Shown here piece by piece: positions 5,253-5,637 of a DNA stretch of 5,637 nt; the stretch's first letter is position 1, and every line of letters starts with the position of its first letter. The stretch lies in the NCBI GenBank assembly GCA_964427055.1, contig CAYRSQ010000052.1, positions 1-5,637 of the forward strand, given 5' to 3'. Under the pieces are notes generated by a model that did no database searches, was not told where the DNA came from, and saw only the letters and a list, made by a program, of their open reading frames with translations. This DNA comes from CAYNTH01 sp964427055 (GTDB lineage Archaea; Aenigmatarchaeota; Aenigmatarchaeia; CG10238-14; SCSR01). Both the position numbers and the translations under genes were made by a program.

Positions 5253-5311
5253 AAGATTTCTCATCCCGATAAATCGGGATTCGAAATGACAAAATTAAAA
5301 GCTGGTGGCTG
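5253..5311 (+). repeat. 59-nt direct repeat with hairpin, right copy
   Basis: Partner of 4346-4404, in the same orientation and 907 nt away, with the same perfect ATCCCGAT-AA-ATCGGGAT stem. It lies between the partial ParE-like gene and the antitoxin promoter. Confidence 0.8.
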
Positions 5312-5338
5312 ATGGCTCATAGGGGATGGTAAAGAAAA

Positions 5339-5352
5339 GTTCATAGTAAGAT
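5339..5352 (+). repeat. GTTCATAGTAAGAT repeat, shared with the ligase start
   Basis: These 14 bases recur exactly at 4286-4299, where they contain the upstream ATG of the ligase frame (4289-4291). In both places GGATGGT precedes by a few bases (5324-5330, 4275-4281), with a 4-nt spacing difference. Nothing else is recognised between the ParE-like stop and 5311. Confidence 0.5.
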
Positions 5353-5364
5353 TAAGATTTCATC

Positions 5365-5637
5365 CTACGTATTCAGAAGTCTCCTCTCCAGTAAGGTCTG
5401 CATATCACGACGTCCGTCAGCGATCAGAAAGACATATACAGCGTCGTTGATCGTTCGGTAAATCACACGGTAAGGTTTAAAAAAGATCTCCCGGTAATCA
5501 TGGATTCCCAGAGCCAGGAGTTCTTTCGGGTGGGGGCCACGCTCTGGGAATTTGGAAAGACCGTCTAAAGCCTTTTCGATACCTGTCAGCACGTGTTCCG
5601 CCTTGTCCGGCGCATCATGCAGGGCGATGTATCGATA
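5365..5637 (-). CDS. ParE/RelE superfamily toxin, 5' end beyond the window
   Basis: Ninety residues are visible and the frame is still open at the right edge, so the gene is partial. A GTG at 5592 is an internal codon, because the 15 residues before it (YRYIALHDAPDKAEH) are typical ParE sequence. Family features are the N-terminal helix pair with the FPERGPHPKEL turn, then the beta core YREIFFKPYRVIYRTIN, VYVFLIADGRRDMQ and a final helix LLERRLL. ParE toxins typically poison DNA gyrase and RelE relatives cleave mRNA; the sequence does not decide which. Only about 10 residues should be missing. Its antitoxin is not in the window and is expected just upstream, past 5637. It is a separate module from the RelE pair, with repeats between the two. 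It ends LLNT with TAG at 5365-5367. Confidence 0.85.
   Translation of the reverse strand, partial: YRYIALHDAPDKAEHVLTGIEKALDGLSKFPERGPHPKELLALGIHDYREIFFKPYRVIYRTINDAVYVFLIADGRRDMQTLLERRLLNT

Overview
All supported genes in this window lie on the minus strand, so biological reading order runs from the right edge to the left. From right to left: a ParE/RelE-like toxin cut off by the window edge (5365-5637), a two-gene RelE-type toxin-antitoxin module (5157-4571), an O-antigen ligase/polymerase-like membrane protein (4291-3047), the C-terminal remnant of a nucleotide-sugar dehydrogenase (2687-2418), an FkbM-family methyltransferase (2272-1547) and a Wzx-like polysaccharide flippase (1472-87).

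The left part is an accessory surface-polysaccharide locus. The dehydrogenase family makes UDP-uronic acids, FkbM enzymes O-methylate glycans or lipids, the flippase moves lipid-linked glycan across the inner membrane, and the Wzy_C/WaaL-like protein polymerises or ligates it on the periplasmic side. The locus looks patchy. The dehydrogenase has lost about four fifths of its gene, the FkbM gene is visibly AT-richer than its neighbours, and repeat-filled gaps break what might once have been an operon.

The right part is a toxin-antitoxin (TA) neighbourhood. The antitoxin has a good sigma70-type promoter overlapping a perfect 14-bp palindrome, a GTG start, and an ATGA overlap with the toxin.

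The three gene-poor stretches (2688-3046, 4292-4570, 5222-5364) are packed with short interspersed repeats. They include units with a fixed right end TCGAAATGACA and swappable left and middle parts, copies of TACACGATCCCGAT, a 30-nt hairpin element present in inverted copies, and small tandem motifs. Several gene boundaries fall inside these repeats, and two near-identical 59-nt copies flank the TA module in direct orientation.

The organism looks like a Gram-negative environmental bacterium with a repeat-rich genome. I recall similar intergenic repeats from Desulfobacterota (former Deltaproteobacteria) and other uncultured anaerobes, but the sequence alone does not settle the phylum. I see no clear new multi-gene system. 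The most interesting signal is the modular repeat mosaic and how it meets gene ends. No tRNA, rRNA or CRISPR array was seen.
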